DNA of 25,345 bases from a virus. The DNA lies in IMG/VR virus record IMGVR_UViG_3300044640_001278, positions 1 through 25,345 of that record; one strand, given 5' to 3'. Of the stretch, positions 12,573-20,972 are shown in pieces; the stretch's first letter is position 1; every line of letters begins with the position of its first letter. A program made the position numbers and the translations under genes. The notes beneath the pieces are model-generated. The model was given only the letters and a program-made list of their open reading frames with translations. It ran no database searches and had not been told where the DNA came from.

Positions 12573-13380
12573 AGTTAAAATTAATTTAGACGGTTTTGTT
12601 GACCGACAACTTACAATCCCCATTCAGTTAACGTGGGACTATGTTGGGTTGGACCAAAGTATTGATGAATACGAAAGTAAAATCATTACTGAGGTTATTG
12701 GTGTTGGTAGAGATTTTGAGGTAACTCGATTTGCTCATGCACCTTTGACAGGTACAACAACTGAACCAACGGATATTAAATATGAGTTTAATTTTTATTC
12801 AGGAGGTTCTTTAAATGATGCTACAAATTGGAAGTCCAATTATCAGGTGGAAGGGTTTACAACTCAAGAGATTTTTTATTATACAAACAACTTTACCAAT
12901 TCATTTTTTAAATTGGATTTGTATGACAATGTTGATGAAAAAAGACAGACCAATTATATAACAATTATTATACCGACACAACAAGGGTTAAAGATGGACG
13001 CAATCATGCAGACGACACCTGTTAGTATTAAAAAACCATATTTTGTTTTGGACTATGTTGGAGACAAAGAAGGTTTCTTTATCTATTGGTTAAAGAAAAG
13101 AACATTTTTGGATATCAAAACATTTTATATGACTGCCAAGTTCTATGATGCAAAAAATGGATACTTTACAAAGATGATGAATATGCCACAATCATCATTA
13201 CCTGGTAACAAATATATCTTTGATGGTTCACAATATTTTTATTATCGTGTTGAATTAAATTATGAAAAACATGATTATCAAATATTCAACATGAATCCAA
13301 ATCAAACAATATATCTTAATGATGCTCAAAGGGCGGGTACATTGGAACCCATAAAATGGTATGAATATGTTAACCCATAA
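12559..13380 (+). CDS. Hypothetical virion protein, coupled to its neighbours
   Basis: A roughly 273-residue protein that I do not recognise. Three starts are possible in frame: TTG 12556, ATG 12559 and GTG 12565. ATG 12559 is used here, but GTG 12565 would make an eight-base GTGAATAA overlap with the preceding stop, identical to the one at 10884, so it is a serious alternative. The N-terminus (KVKINLDGFVDRQLTIPIQL) and the rest are beta-rich, with many aromatic residues, and there is no signal peptide or membrane segment. The central part (residues about 165-195) is basic and aromatic. Its stop TAA overlaps the next ATG by one base (TAATG). It is probably a tail or baseplate subunit made in fixed ratio with its neighbours. 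Confidence 0.72.
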   Translation: MSVNKVKINLDGFVDRQLTIPIQLTWDYVGLDQSIDEYESKIITEVIGVGRDFEVTRFAHAPLTGTTTEPTDIKYEFNFYSGGSLNDATNWKSNYQVEGFTTQEIFYYTNNFTNSFFKLDLYDNVDEKRQTNYITIIIPTQQGLKMDAIMQTTPVSIKKPYFVLDYVGDKEGFFIYWLKKRTFLDIKTFYMTAKFYDAKNGYFTKMMNMPQSSLPGNKYIFDGSQYFYYRVELNYEKHDYQIFNMNPNQTIYLNDAQRAGTLEPIKWYEYVNP

Positions 13381-14489
13381 TGGAAGATTTTTATAATATT
13401 ATAATATCACCTGAAACAATTAAGGGTGACTTGTTTATTGTTAATATGCAAGGTGAAAACGTTGGACCAACTTATACTGGTGAAACGACTGGTGTTTATT
13501 CGGGGATGACCCAAGTATTGACTGCGGGACCAAATGGAAGTTCAATATTATCAGGAATTACAATTCCAATTTTATTCAGACAAACTGCGGTTGACGTTGG
13601 TTACTTTAGTCCATTTGATGGAGCGGTATTACAGAAAGATGTGGTTGCCAATTTTATATTCTCATCAACAACTTCAAACCCATATGTTTATAATGTGTAT
13701 AATACATCAAGTGAGTTTCAAAAATTTCTTGATTTATCATCTTATAAGGTTAGTTGGGGTGATGGGACGCCATCGCAAACCATTAGTTCATACACACCCA
13801 ATTCAATCGTACACACTTATCCTGTTGCAATTGCTCAATATACAATTACATTGGAACAAACAAATCCGTGGGGAATTACAAGAGTTTCCAAAACAATCAC
13901 GACACCATTTTCTGATGTGGTCATTAATAACCCAAATGGTGAAGCGTTTTTTATTCCTGTGGGTGGTAATTGGATTGAAACTCCAATCAGTTATAACTAC
14001 ATATTTTCAGGAGATGCCGTTAACGAAGTATCTGCTCAAACATCAAATAATTTTACAACGGTTCCATTTACGGTTTCAGGTTTAACAAAATCCAAACTTA
14101 ATGAGTTGGCGATGTATGGACCATTAAAATTCCAAGTTGGGGTTCCCGTTATTAAGAACGGTCAAATATGGGGGGCGATAACTAATACTGCAACAACATT
14201 CACCGCCTATACAGTTAATTTGGTTGATTACTATGATTACATAGACGGGACAACAATATTTTTTGAACAATCTTCAGGATTTACAGAGAATAATTTAACA
14301 CAAAGACCAATAACAAAAGAGGAAGTTTTAATCAAAGTTATTGACCAACCACAAATACAAACAAATGTTTTTGTTGAACGAGGAAAGAATTCAGCATACG
14401 AAAGAATCCAAAGATTAGGGGAGGTTGACAATTTAGGTGACATGATTAATTACGGATATGGATTTTTTAACGTTGAAAAAAAGAACTAA
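13380..14489 (+). CDS. Virion protein with PKD-like domain
   Basis: This 369-residue protein contains a PKD-type immunoglobulin-like module at about residues 120-176: VSWGDGTPSQT, then HTYPVAIAQYTITLEQTNPW, which matches the WGDG, H-TY and YTVTL-x-x-TN pattern of PKD domains. Such modules usually bind surface glycans or act as spacers in exposed proteins. The C-terminus (about 330-369), with FVERGKNSAYERIQRLGEV and a GDMINYGYGFFNV end, looks like a conserved docking tail that I have a sense of having seen in other phage structural proteins, without being able to name the family. The N-terminal third is beta-rich and not recognised. The ATG overlaps the previous stop by one base. A 24-base gap with a candidate promoter motif separates it from the next gene, so it ends a coupled set of four. 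Confidence 0.75.
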   Translation: MEDFYNIIISPETIKGDLFIVNMQGENVGPTYTGETTGVYSGMTQVLTAGPNGSSILSGITIPILFRQTAVDVGYFSPFDGAVLQKDVVANFIFSSTTSNPYVYNVYNTSSEFQKFLDLSSYKVSWGDGTPSQTISSYTPNSIVHTYPVAIAQYTITLEQTNPWGITRVSKTITTPFSDVVINNPNGEAFFIPVGGNWIETPISYNYIFSGDAVNEVSAQTSNNFTTVPFTVSGLTKSKLNELAMYGPLKFQVGVPVIKNGQIWGAITNTATTFTAYTVNLVDYYDYIDGTTIFFEQSSGFTENNLTQRPITKEEVLIKVIDQPQIQTNVFVERGKNSAYERIQRLGEVDNLGDMINYGYGFFNVEKKN

Positions 14490-14500
14490 ACTATTTATAA
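14487..14500 (+). promoter_or_regulatory. Candidate late promoter or leader motif before the 302-residue gene
   Basis: TAAACTATTTATAA overlaps the stop codon of the preceding gene and places TATTTATAA exactly 22 bases before ATG 14514, followed by GATAAAATAAG. The first twelve bases are identical to the element before 5708. The context is a 24-base gap between otherwise tightly packed genes. Confidence 0.5.
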
Positions 14501-14513
14501 GATAAAATAAGAT

Positions 14514-15422
14514 ATGGCAATCGGTTCATACGGCACAATTAGACCTTCAGACGTTTCACCTGAAGACGTAGAGATTATATTAAATTATACTCCATCAAGG
14601 GATGTTACGAGTAATTTCGTCCTAACACAACTTGATGCACAAACAATTCTTAAACCTTATTTCAACAACACAGAAACAGGTGGAAACGCTGGTGTTGAGG
14701 TTTTGGGTGGATTATACAACTTAACATTACCTGCTGAGCAGTTCAACGCTCTTGGGATTTACACACTATACTTAAGACCCGCACAAATCAGAACAAGAAT
14801 TACTGATTGTGGTGTGTTAAGTGCTTTGCCAAACGTAAAAGGAATTGTGATTGATATTTCAAATGTTCCAACACAATATCAAAATAAATTTGTTCCACAA
14901 GGATTGGTTGGATTTAGAGTTGAATATTTAAATCCTGATGGTTCAAAAATACCAAATTTCTTTAGAGTTATTACATCATCGTTCTTTTGTGAACCTGTGG
15001 TGACAAACCAAACAAATACAACACAAAAAGCAATTAGATATAGATATGTTGATGGAAATTCAAATTTAATATTCTTGACTTTATCACCATCATCATCCCC
15101 AACTAACAATCCAAACGCAACACCATTTATTGGTCAGCCAAATCAAAACATTATTATTTCAAATACATTTTTTAACCCAATTACTTTGGAAGTTGAAATG
15201 GTTGAATACGACGTATCATCTCTTGCAATTGCTCTTTATGGTAATCAAACCAAATCAATTGATGATGGTGTTTATACAATATATGACTCTGAAAATAACA
15301 TATACAGACAATACAACTTGTATGAAATTAGAGACCAATTTAATGCATTGTTATATGAGGTTAGACAAAGTAGAGGTAATAATATTGATTTCAGTAAAAA
15401 CTTTACAAACATAACTGGTTAA
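14514..15422 (+). CDS. Hypothetical virion protein (baseplate region)
   Basis: A 302-residue protein without a family I can name. It opens with AIGSYGTIRPSDVSPEDVEI, has a beta-rich middle that includes LGIYTLYLRPAQIRTRITDC, and ends with a charged, probably helical stretch (YNLYEIRDQFNALLYEVRQS). There is no signal peptide, membrane helix or enzyme motif. A Ser/Pro/Asn-rich linker lies near residues 190-205. Its stop overlaps the ATG of the 994-residue gene by one base (TAATG), so the two are probably made together. The position between baseplate and adhesin genes suggests a tail-tip or fibre-attachment role, by inference only. Confidence 0.72.
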   Translation: MAIGSYGTIRPSDVSPEDVEIILNYTPSRDVTSNFVLTQLDAQTILKPYFNNTETGGNAGVEVLGGLYNLTLPAEQFNALGIYTLYLRPAQIRTRITDCGVLSALPNVKGIVIDISNVPTQYQNKFVPQGLVGFRVEYLNPDGSKIPNFFRVITSSFFCEPVVTNQTNTTQKAIRYRYVDGNSNLIFLTLSPSSSPTNNPNATPFIGQPNQNIIISNTFFNPITLEVEMVEYDVSSLAIALYGNQTKSIDDGVYTIYDSENNIYRQYNLYEIRDQFNALLYEVRQSRGNNIDFSKNFTNITG

Positions 15423-18406
15423 TGGCAGTAAACACAACAAATACTAAATACTTTTATCCACCAAGACCAGGTAATGGCGGGGGGACTTTCTCTGACAACA
15501 TTGTAGGATTACAAACTGTCGAGGGTGGAGGACTTACGCAAGGTAATTTTGAGTTTACAACAGGAGTAACAGAAAAAGTTAATCGTACATTCAATGTCGG
15601 AGCGTTCTCAGAACCAATGACTTTGGATATGATGAATATTGATAGTGTTGAAGAGAGTCGAAGAATACTTGCAACTCAATTTAGAGTTTATCCAAACTTT
15701 GATATTACTCAAGTTCTTAACTTTTCGATGTATGGTTCTCTATCTGAAAGATTTAGGGTTTCAATTACTCGTGTTATTAATTATTTCCCAGCGTCTTTAG
15801 ATATTATATTTACTAATAGTGATTTCTCAACAGGTAATACTGCTTATGATATTGTTTATGATGTTCAAAATGATGAAACATATTTCAAGGTTAATGTTGA
15901 TAGAATAAAAAATCCATTTGATATTGATTATTCTATTAGTGCGTCAACTAACTTAACATTGAGAGAGTTAGATGTTTCGCCATATAGAAATCTTAACAAC
16001 ACTTATTTAGATTATTGTGTTAGCATTGATGATAATATCTATAAGGTTTTGGCGTTTATTCCGTCTACCACATTAACATCAGGTGATATTACATTTTACG
16101 TTTCTGGTTCACCATTTGGAACAACGGCAACCACAATCCAACAAGAATATCAAATCAGACCAAATGATTATATTGTTGACAAAATATTTCAAGAAAGTTT
16201 TGATGAGGTTGAAAAATTCTTACTTAATAGATTAGTTAGACCTGAATATACTGCGGTATTTCAAGTACCACAACAAAATGAATTTGGTCAAACATATACG
16301 GATTATCAACAAGTGACTTGGCCAAAAGATGGTCCTTGGAACTTAGATATTAGTTCATTCTTATTTGACTCATACTTGGAACAAATCCAAGCAATTGCGG
16401 TTAATTTGGATTCGTTTAAGACCAATTTAATTTCAAGATTCTTAATTTCAGATTCTTTAAAAGAATTTGATACTTTGGGTAGAAAAGTTGAAAAGATATT
16501 CCAAATTTACGGTAGAAGTTTTGACCAAATAAAACAATTTATCGAAGGGTTGGCTTACATGAATTCTGTAAACTATAATCCATCAAATGATATACCTTCA
16601 CAATTATTGGCTAATTTATCTCAAACATTAGGATGGTCATCTAATTTTTCACCAATTACAAATGAGGATTTCTTATCATCTGTTTTTGGTAATACATCGA
16701 CACCAACTTATCCTGGTTATGCTCGAGCTTTAACGCCAACAGAATTAAACTATGCATATTATAGAAATTTAATTCTTAATGCCTCATACCTTTTTAAATC
16801 AAAAGGTACGAGAAGGTCTGTTGAATTTTTATTAAGATTGATTGGAGCACCTGATTCACTAATTGAATATAATGAACACATTTATTTGGCTGACCAAAAA
16901 ATTAATCTTGACCAGTTCTATAATCAATGGGCTCAAATTTCAGGTGGTACTTACGTTCAAGAAACACCATCTTATGCTGTAGGTCAAACATATAGTATTT
17001 ATGGACAAATTTATACTGCATTTACAGAAACCGCAACATATACTGATACTAATATAACATTAGCAGCATACCCTATAGATTTTGAAGGATATCCAAAAGC
17101 TCCTGTCAATACGGAAACATACTTCTTCCAAATTGGTGCTGGTTGGTATGAAACTACACCATCACATAGAAGTCCTGATAATGTTGTACTTACGGGAAAT
17201 GTTTACACAGGACAAAACTTTAGTATCCAAACACAATTACAACCGTTTACTTACGGTCAGACTTATTTGAATAGATTTAGGGACTTCCCTTATATGACGG
17301 AAGGATTTAAACTTCAAAAAGTTGTTGATAATAATAAATCATGGTTAGCGGACGATGATAAAATTAGAGTTTCAACTCAAGGAGATTACAATGCATACTA
17401 CTTTATCGATAATGAAAAATTAGTATTAAACGTAAAGAACGTTGACATATTCTTAAATCCGGCCCAAGGTCTTGTTTATGATGTTTGGGACCAATCAAGA
17501 AGATATGATTACCCAATTCCTGAATCAGGTTTAACCGTTGGTTATCCTGTACCAGGTGGTGTTGATTGGACATATGTTGACCCTAAGCCTAAGAAGAAAA
17601 CATTCTTTGAATTCTCTCAAACTTTTTGGCAGAATATGATTAACACTCGAAACAGACAATACATCTCTGATGGTAAAACGGGTGGTTATCCTACATTACA
17701 ATCTATTTGGTGGAAATACATCGAATCAGAACAAACTGTCGGGTTGCCCAACAACAAGTACACGTATCAAAAGTTAATCGATTACGTTAATGGTATAGGT
17801 CCTTATTGGACTAAGTTGGTGGAACAGATGGTTCCCGCAACAACCATTTGGAATGGCGGGGTTAGATTCGAAAACTCTGTACTACATAAACAAAAGTTTG
17901 TTTATAGAAGACAAAGAGGTTGTCAGTTTATACCAGTACCTGTTGACCCATGTTATATTATATCAAACATTTTTGATTACACATGTAATTCAGAGTATGT
18001 TGAATTTTATATTTATCCGTGGTTAAATGGTGATATTAATGTATCTGATTTTAATAGTATTCTTGCAAATAGAATTAATAATATGTTATCATCAAGTGGA
18101 CTAACACTTAATGAATGTTATCAAAATTCAGTTCAGACAGAATGGTATGTTGATTTAAGAATTAATAACCAAATCATAATTCAAGATAGTTTTTATAATG
18201 GGTATGGTTATAATGATGTACCAACAGATTCGCAGTGGAGAAACGCTTTAATAGATTATCTACCAACTTTATATGGTTATGGCTACACATATTTCTTAAA
18301 TGGTAATACATTAACAATAACTAATTTAGGATGTGTTTCCCAAAATTTACAAGAAACGGTAGTTTTAAACGTAGGAATAAATATTAATATAAATTGTACT
18401 AGATAA
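15422..18406 (+). CDS. Large tail/baseplate protein with tail protein I-like segment
   Basis: A 994-residue structural protein. The most recognisable part is residues about 446-480, YYRNLILNASYLFKSKGTRR followed by SVEFLLRLIGAP. This resembles the helical K-x-KGT signature of phage tail proteins of the P2 gpI type and of large wedge proteins, where a stretch of this kind links baseplate to fibres. Residues about 255-420 are helical (FDTLGRKVEKIFQIYGRSFD), while the flanks are beta-rich and Tyr/Asn-rich. The C-terminal 150 residues have several cysteines and a separate fold, starting CQFIPVPVDPCYI. The N-terminus contains a glycine-rich stretch (GNGGGTF). It overlaps both neighbours by one base. 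Family resemblance is moderate; the fibre-anchoring role is inferred from order, since adhesin-like genes follow. Confidence 0.75.
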   Translation: MAVNTTNTKYFYPPRPGNGGGTFSDNIVGLQTVEGGGLTQGNFEFTTGVTEKVNRTFNVGAFSEPMTLDMMNIDSVEESRRILATQFRVYPNFDITQVLNFSMYGSLSERFRVSITRVINYFPASLDIIFTNSDFSTGNTAYDIVYDVQNDETYFKVNVDRIKNPFDIDYSISASTNLTLRELDVSPYRNLNNTYLDYCVSIDDNIYKVLAFIPSTTLTSGDITFYVSGSPFGTTATTIQQEYQIRPNDYIVDKIFQESFDEVEKFLLNRLVRPEYTAVFQVPQQNEFGQTYTDYQQVTWPKDGPWNLDISSFLFDSYLEQIQAIAVNLDSFKTNLISRFLISDSLKEFDTLGRKVEKIFQIYGRSFDQIKQFIEGLAYMNSVNYNPSNDIPSQLLANLSQTLGWSSNFSPITNEDFLSSVFGNTSTPTYPGYARALTPTELNYAYYRNLILNASYLFKSKGTRRSVEFLLRLIGAPDSLIEYNEHIYLADQKINLDQFYNQWAQISGGTYVQETPSYAVGQTYSIYGQIYTAFTETATYTDTNITLAAYPIDFEGYPKAPVNTETYFFQIGAGWYETTPSHRSPDNVVLTGNVYTGQNFSIQTQLQPFTYGQTYLNRFRDFPYMTEGFKLQKVVDNNKSWLADDDKIRVSTQGDYNAYYFIDNEKLVLNVKNVDIFLNPAQGLVYDVWDQSRRYDYPIPESGLTVGYPVPGGVDWTYVDPKPKKKTFFEFSQTFWQNMINTRNRQYISDGKTGGYPTLQSIWWKYIESEQTVGLPNNKYTYQKLIDYVNGIGPYWTKLVEQMVPATTIWNGGVRFENSVLHKQKFVYRRQRGCQFIPVPVDPCYIISNIFDYTCNSEYVEFYIYPWLNGDINVSDFNSILANRINNMLSSSGLTLNECYQNSVQTEWYVDLRINNQIIIQDSFYNGYGYNDVPTDSQWRNALIDYLPTLYGYGYTYFLNGNTLTITNLGCVSQNLQETVVLNVGINININCTR

Positions 18407-20541
18407 TGTCAGTGTTTAATTATAACATAGCGGTTACGGGGGATTGTTCAAATACAAACTCAGGGTCAATTAGTTTGACTTTGACTGGTGGTACTCCACC
18501 ATATACAGTACAATGGTTAAGTCCTGTATTATCACCTGATATTGTTACAACATCACCTGCGGTTAAAACGGGATTAAGCGCCACAACATATGCGGTTAGG
18601 GTTAATGATAGTACCCTACCAACAAATAGTGAATTTTACATTAATATACCAGTATCAAGTGGGGTATGTGCAAGTATTCTTGGAGTTATGGGAACAACAT
18701 GTTCTGAAAATAACGGGGCAGTTACAGGAACATCGACATCTGATTATTCCTCAACAAGTTTTTATTTATATCATGGAGATGGGGTATTTTCTCAATCTGC
18801 AACTACAAGCCAATCTACCGTTGAATTTGGAAGCCTAACAGCGGGAACATATTATATAACTGTTCTTGACTTGGGTGGTTGTACAGGACAAAGTGCCAAT
18901 TTTATCGTTGAAGATTCCGATACATTAGATTATGGACTATATGTGGTACCAAACTCATCTTGCGGAGGTAGTGCTATGGGTAAAATTATGATTACTGGTT
19001 TAACAGGTAGTCCACCATATACATATCTTTGGAACACAAGTGCCACAGGGTCAACTGTAACTGGATTAACTGCGGGAAATTACTCTGTTAGTGTCACAGA
19101 TTTTTATGGATGTGTGACAACAAAGTCTGCAACAATTGTTGATGTACCGCCAATAGGGTTGGGAATATTTACAGCAACGGAACCAACTTGTTTTTCCGCC
19201 GATGGAGTTTTAACCATTCAAATTACGGGAGGAACCGCACCTTATTACTATTCTGCATCCACAGGTCAAGTGGTGGTCCAATATCCGACATCATGGTCAA
19301 TATCTGGATTATCACCAGGAAATTATTCTTTCCAAGTTACCGATGCAGCTTTATGTACAATCACGGTAGGTACAACTCTAACATCACCAAATGGTATAAC
19401 GTCTGTTAGTATTTCAACACAAGGTTCAACATGTTCAAGTAATGGTGGTTCAATAACTGTTTCGGTTATTGGAGGTACATCGCCTTATATCTATACTTTA
19501 ATTTATCCTAATGGGAATACATTAAATGTTAGTAATAATCAAACCACTCAATTATTTTCAAATTTAGCTTCGGGAACATATTCAGTTTCGGTTCAAGATG
19601 AATCGGGATGTTTTTATATGGATGAGGTTACATTATATGCTACTAATACCTTTACAATTTCCACTGAAACTACAGGAACAACTTGCAATCGTGATAATGG
19701 TTATATCACAGTTAACAAGAGTGATGGGGGAGAATCTCCATTTGACTATTCATTAGATGGTTTAGTTAATATAAATGATACTACATTATCTGCAATTACA
19801 TTTGATAATGTTTCATCGGGACAACATACAATTACCGTTACAGATAGTACGGGTTGTACCCAAACTACTCAAGTATATGTTGGGGAAAGTTCACCGTTAG
19901 ATTATAGTTTATATAGCACTTCCTGTGGTACAGGTTCTGATGGGATGTTAACTGCATTTATCTCATCTGGTACTCCACCTTTCGTATTTACTTGGTCTGA
20001 TAATATACCTAATAACCCACAAGAAATTACTGTCACAGGTTTAACAGGTGGAACATACAATTTAACAATAGTTGATGATAATGGATGTTCATTATCAAGA
20101 ACTACCAGTATTACTTGTGATGCGGCATATGTTTCTTATCAAACTTATGTAATGGGGTCTCAAGTGTTTAACATTCAATCACAAACTAAGTTTGGATTGT
20201 TACAAATGTTGAATGTTGGATTTGATGATTTAACTTCGGGAAATACAAGTTGTAGTTTAATATCTGCAACTTTTACAGTTAAAGTTTCCGTAAATCCTTT
20301 AGGTATAACAACAAGTGATACGTTCTTTACAACAACATCTTTAAATGTTGCACCAAGTGATAATGATTATTATGATACAGTTGTTAGTTTATTAAATACA
20401 ATACCTGGTATTGGTGTAATAACGGTAGATTCTGCCAATAATCAAATAATAATTCAAACAAGTCCAACTAACAATAGTTTAAATGGTCAGGAAATTATTA
20501 TTGAATTGATAATCGTTTATGATACAATTTGTTTAACATGA
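18406..20541 (+). CDS. SprB-repeat tail protein, likely adhesin
   Basis: The 711 residues contain about seven SprB-type modules (about 12-82, 96-168, 184-246, 258-325, 337-410, 421-492, 503-570). Each has a cysteine near its start, a GG-x-PPY/PYxYxW segment, a LxxGxYxVxVTD strand and a terminal GC. These match the repeats of SprB, the gliding adhesin of Flavobacterium johnsoniae, and of many Bacteroidota surface proteins. The last 140 residues form a different beta-rich domain, not recognised. There is no signal peptide, which fits a virion protein rather than a secreted adhesin. The ATG overlaps the upstream stop (TAATG), and its own TGA overlaps the next ATG (ATGA). A fibre or receptor-binding role is inferred from module type and position. 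Confidence 0.82.
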   Translation: MSVFNYNIAVTGDCSNTNSGSISLTLTGGTPPYTVQWLSPVLSPDIVTTSPAVKTGLSATTYAVRVNDSTLPTNSEFYINIPVSSGVCASILGVMGTTCSENNGAVTGTSTSDYSSTSFYLYHGDGVFSQSATTSQSTVEFGSLTAGTYYITVLDLGGCTGQSANFIVEDSDTLDYGLYVVPNSSCGGSAMGKIMITGLTGSPPYTYLWNTSATGSTVTGLTAGNYSVSVTDFYGCVTTKSATIVDVPPIGLGIFTATEPTCFSADGVLTIQITGGTAPYYYSASTGQVVVQYPTSWSISGLSPGNYSFQVTDAALCTITVGTTLTSPNGITSVSISTQGSTCSSNGGSITVSVIGGTSPYIYTLIYPNGNTLNVSNNQTTQLFSNLASGTYSVSVQDESGCFYMDEVTLYATNTFTISTETTGTTCNRDNGYITVNKSDGGESPFDYSLDGLVNINDTTLSAITFDNVSSGQHTITVTDSTGCTQTTQVYVGESSPLDYSLYSTSCGTGSDGMLTAFISSGTPPFVFTWSDNIPNNPQEITVTGLTGGTYNLTIVDDNGCSLSRTTSITCDAAYVSYQTYVMGSQVFNIQSQTKFGLLQMLNVGFDDLTSGNTSCSLISATFTVKVSVNPLGITTSDTFFTTTSLNVAPSDNDYYDTVVSLLNTIPGIGVITVDSANNQIIIQTSPTNNSLNGQEIIIELIIVYDTICLT
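18439..20118 (+). repeat. Tandem SprB-type modules (about seven)
   Basis: Protein-level repeats of about 65-80 residues, diverged at the DNA level. Module 2 is the most divergent and lacks the PPY motif. The cores include GGTPPYTVQW, GSPPYTYLWN, GGTAPYYYS, GGTSPYIYTL, GESPFDYSL and GTPPFVFTW. Closing strands such as AGNYSVSVTDFYGC and SGTYSVSVQDESGC recur. Low DNA identity argues against very recent duplication. Confidence 0.85.
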
Positions 20542-20888
20542 TACAGGTAAGAATAACGGAAATATCGGGAGGTACATACCCAATTGATGTCTATATATCA
20601 GATGTATATGGGAACTATCAAACTTTACTTGGTACTATAAATACAGGACCCGTTCCACCTACAGTTGAATATAATAACACAATACCTTCAATATTTAATA
20701 CTGCTCCTGAGATAATGTTAACCTTAACGGATAACAATGGATGTAGTATTTTTAAATTATTACAATGTACTTTTGGTTGTACTTTCCAAATTACTATTGA
20801 ATTGGCTTCTTGTGTCGTCAATATTGATATTCAAGAAGCAAATTGTAATTTTTCTATTGTATATTCAGACCCTTCTTGTGTAATATAA
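20538..20888 (+). CDS. Small protein with SprB-like module and 11-residue cysteine ladder
   Basis: A 116-residue product. The start is ATG 20538, overlapping the previous TGA as ATGA; a TTG nine bases upstream is less likely. The first part (GGTYPIDVYISDVYGNYQ to LTLTDNNGCS) looks like a single, diverged SprB module. The C-terminus then shows Cys81, Cys92, Cys103 and Cys114, spaced exactly eleven residues apart, with a recurring C-x-hydrophobic-x-I-x-I pattern; Cys69 and Cys77 precede them. This suggests stacked beta strands, with cysteines aligned on one face. No signal peptide is present. It closes the 14514-20888 unit and may cap or trimerise the neighbouring adhesin. That role is inference, and no family is recognised for the ladder. 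Confidence 0.72.
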   Translation: MIQVRITEISGGTYPIDVYISDVYGNYQTLLGTINTGPVPPTVEYNNTIPSIFNTAPEIMLTLTDNNGCSIFKLLQCTFGCTFQITIELASCVVNIDIQEANCNFSIVYSDPSCVI

Positions 20889-20932
20889 GATATTTTTATT
20901 TTTATAATAATCTGTTTTATTTTTTTTTTATT
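20888..20932 (+). terminator. Possible A/T-rich terminator
   Basis: AGATATT (20888-20894) can pair with AATAATCT (20906-20913) with one bulge, followed by GTTTTATTTTTTTTTTATT to 20932. The stem is A/T-rich and weak, but the long T-run, immediately after the stop codon and before a candidate promoter motif, supports an end of transcription here. Confidence 0.4.
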
Positions 20933-20950
20933 CAAATAAGATAGTCGTGG

Positions 20951-20960
20951 TATTTATTAA
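20951..20960 (+). promoter_or_regulatory. Candidate late promoter or leader motif before the Thr/Pro-repeat gene
   Basis: TATTTATTAA begins exactly 22 bases before ATG 20973 and is followed by GTAAAACAACGA. It matches the elements before 5708 and 14514 in core, distance and the downstream TAAA, although the TAAAC upstream of the core is replaced by GTGG. It follows a likely terminator in an 84-base gap. Confidence 0.5.
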
Positions 20961-20972
20961 GTAAAACAACGA

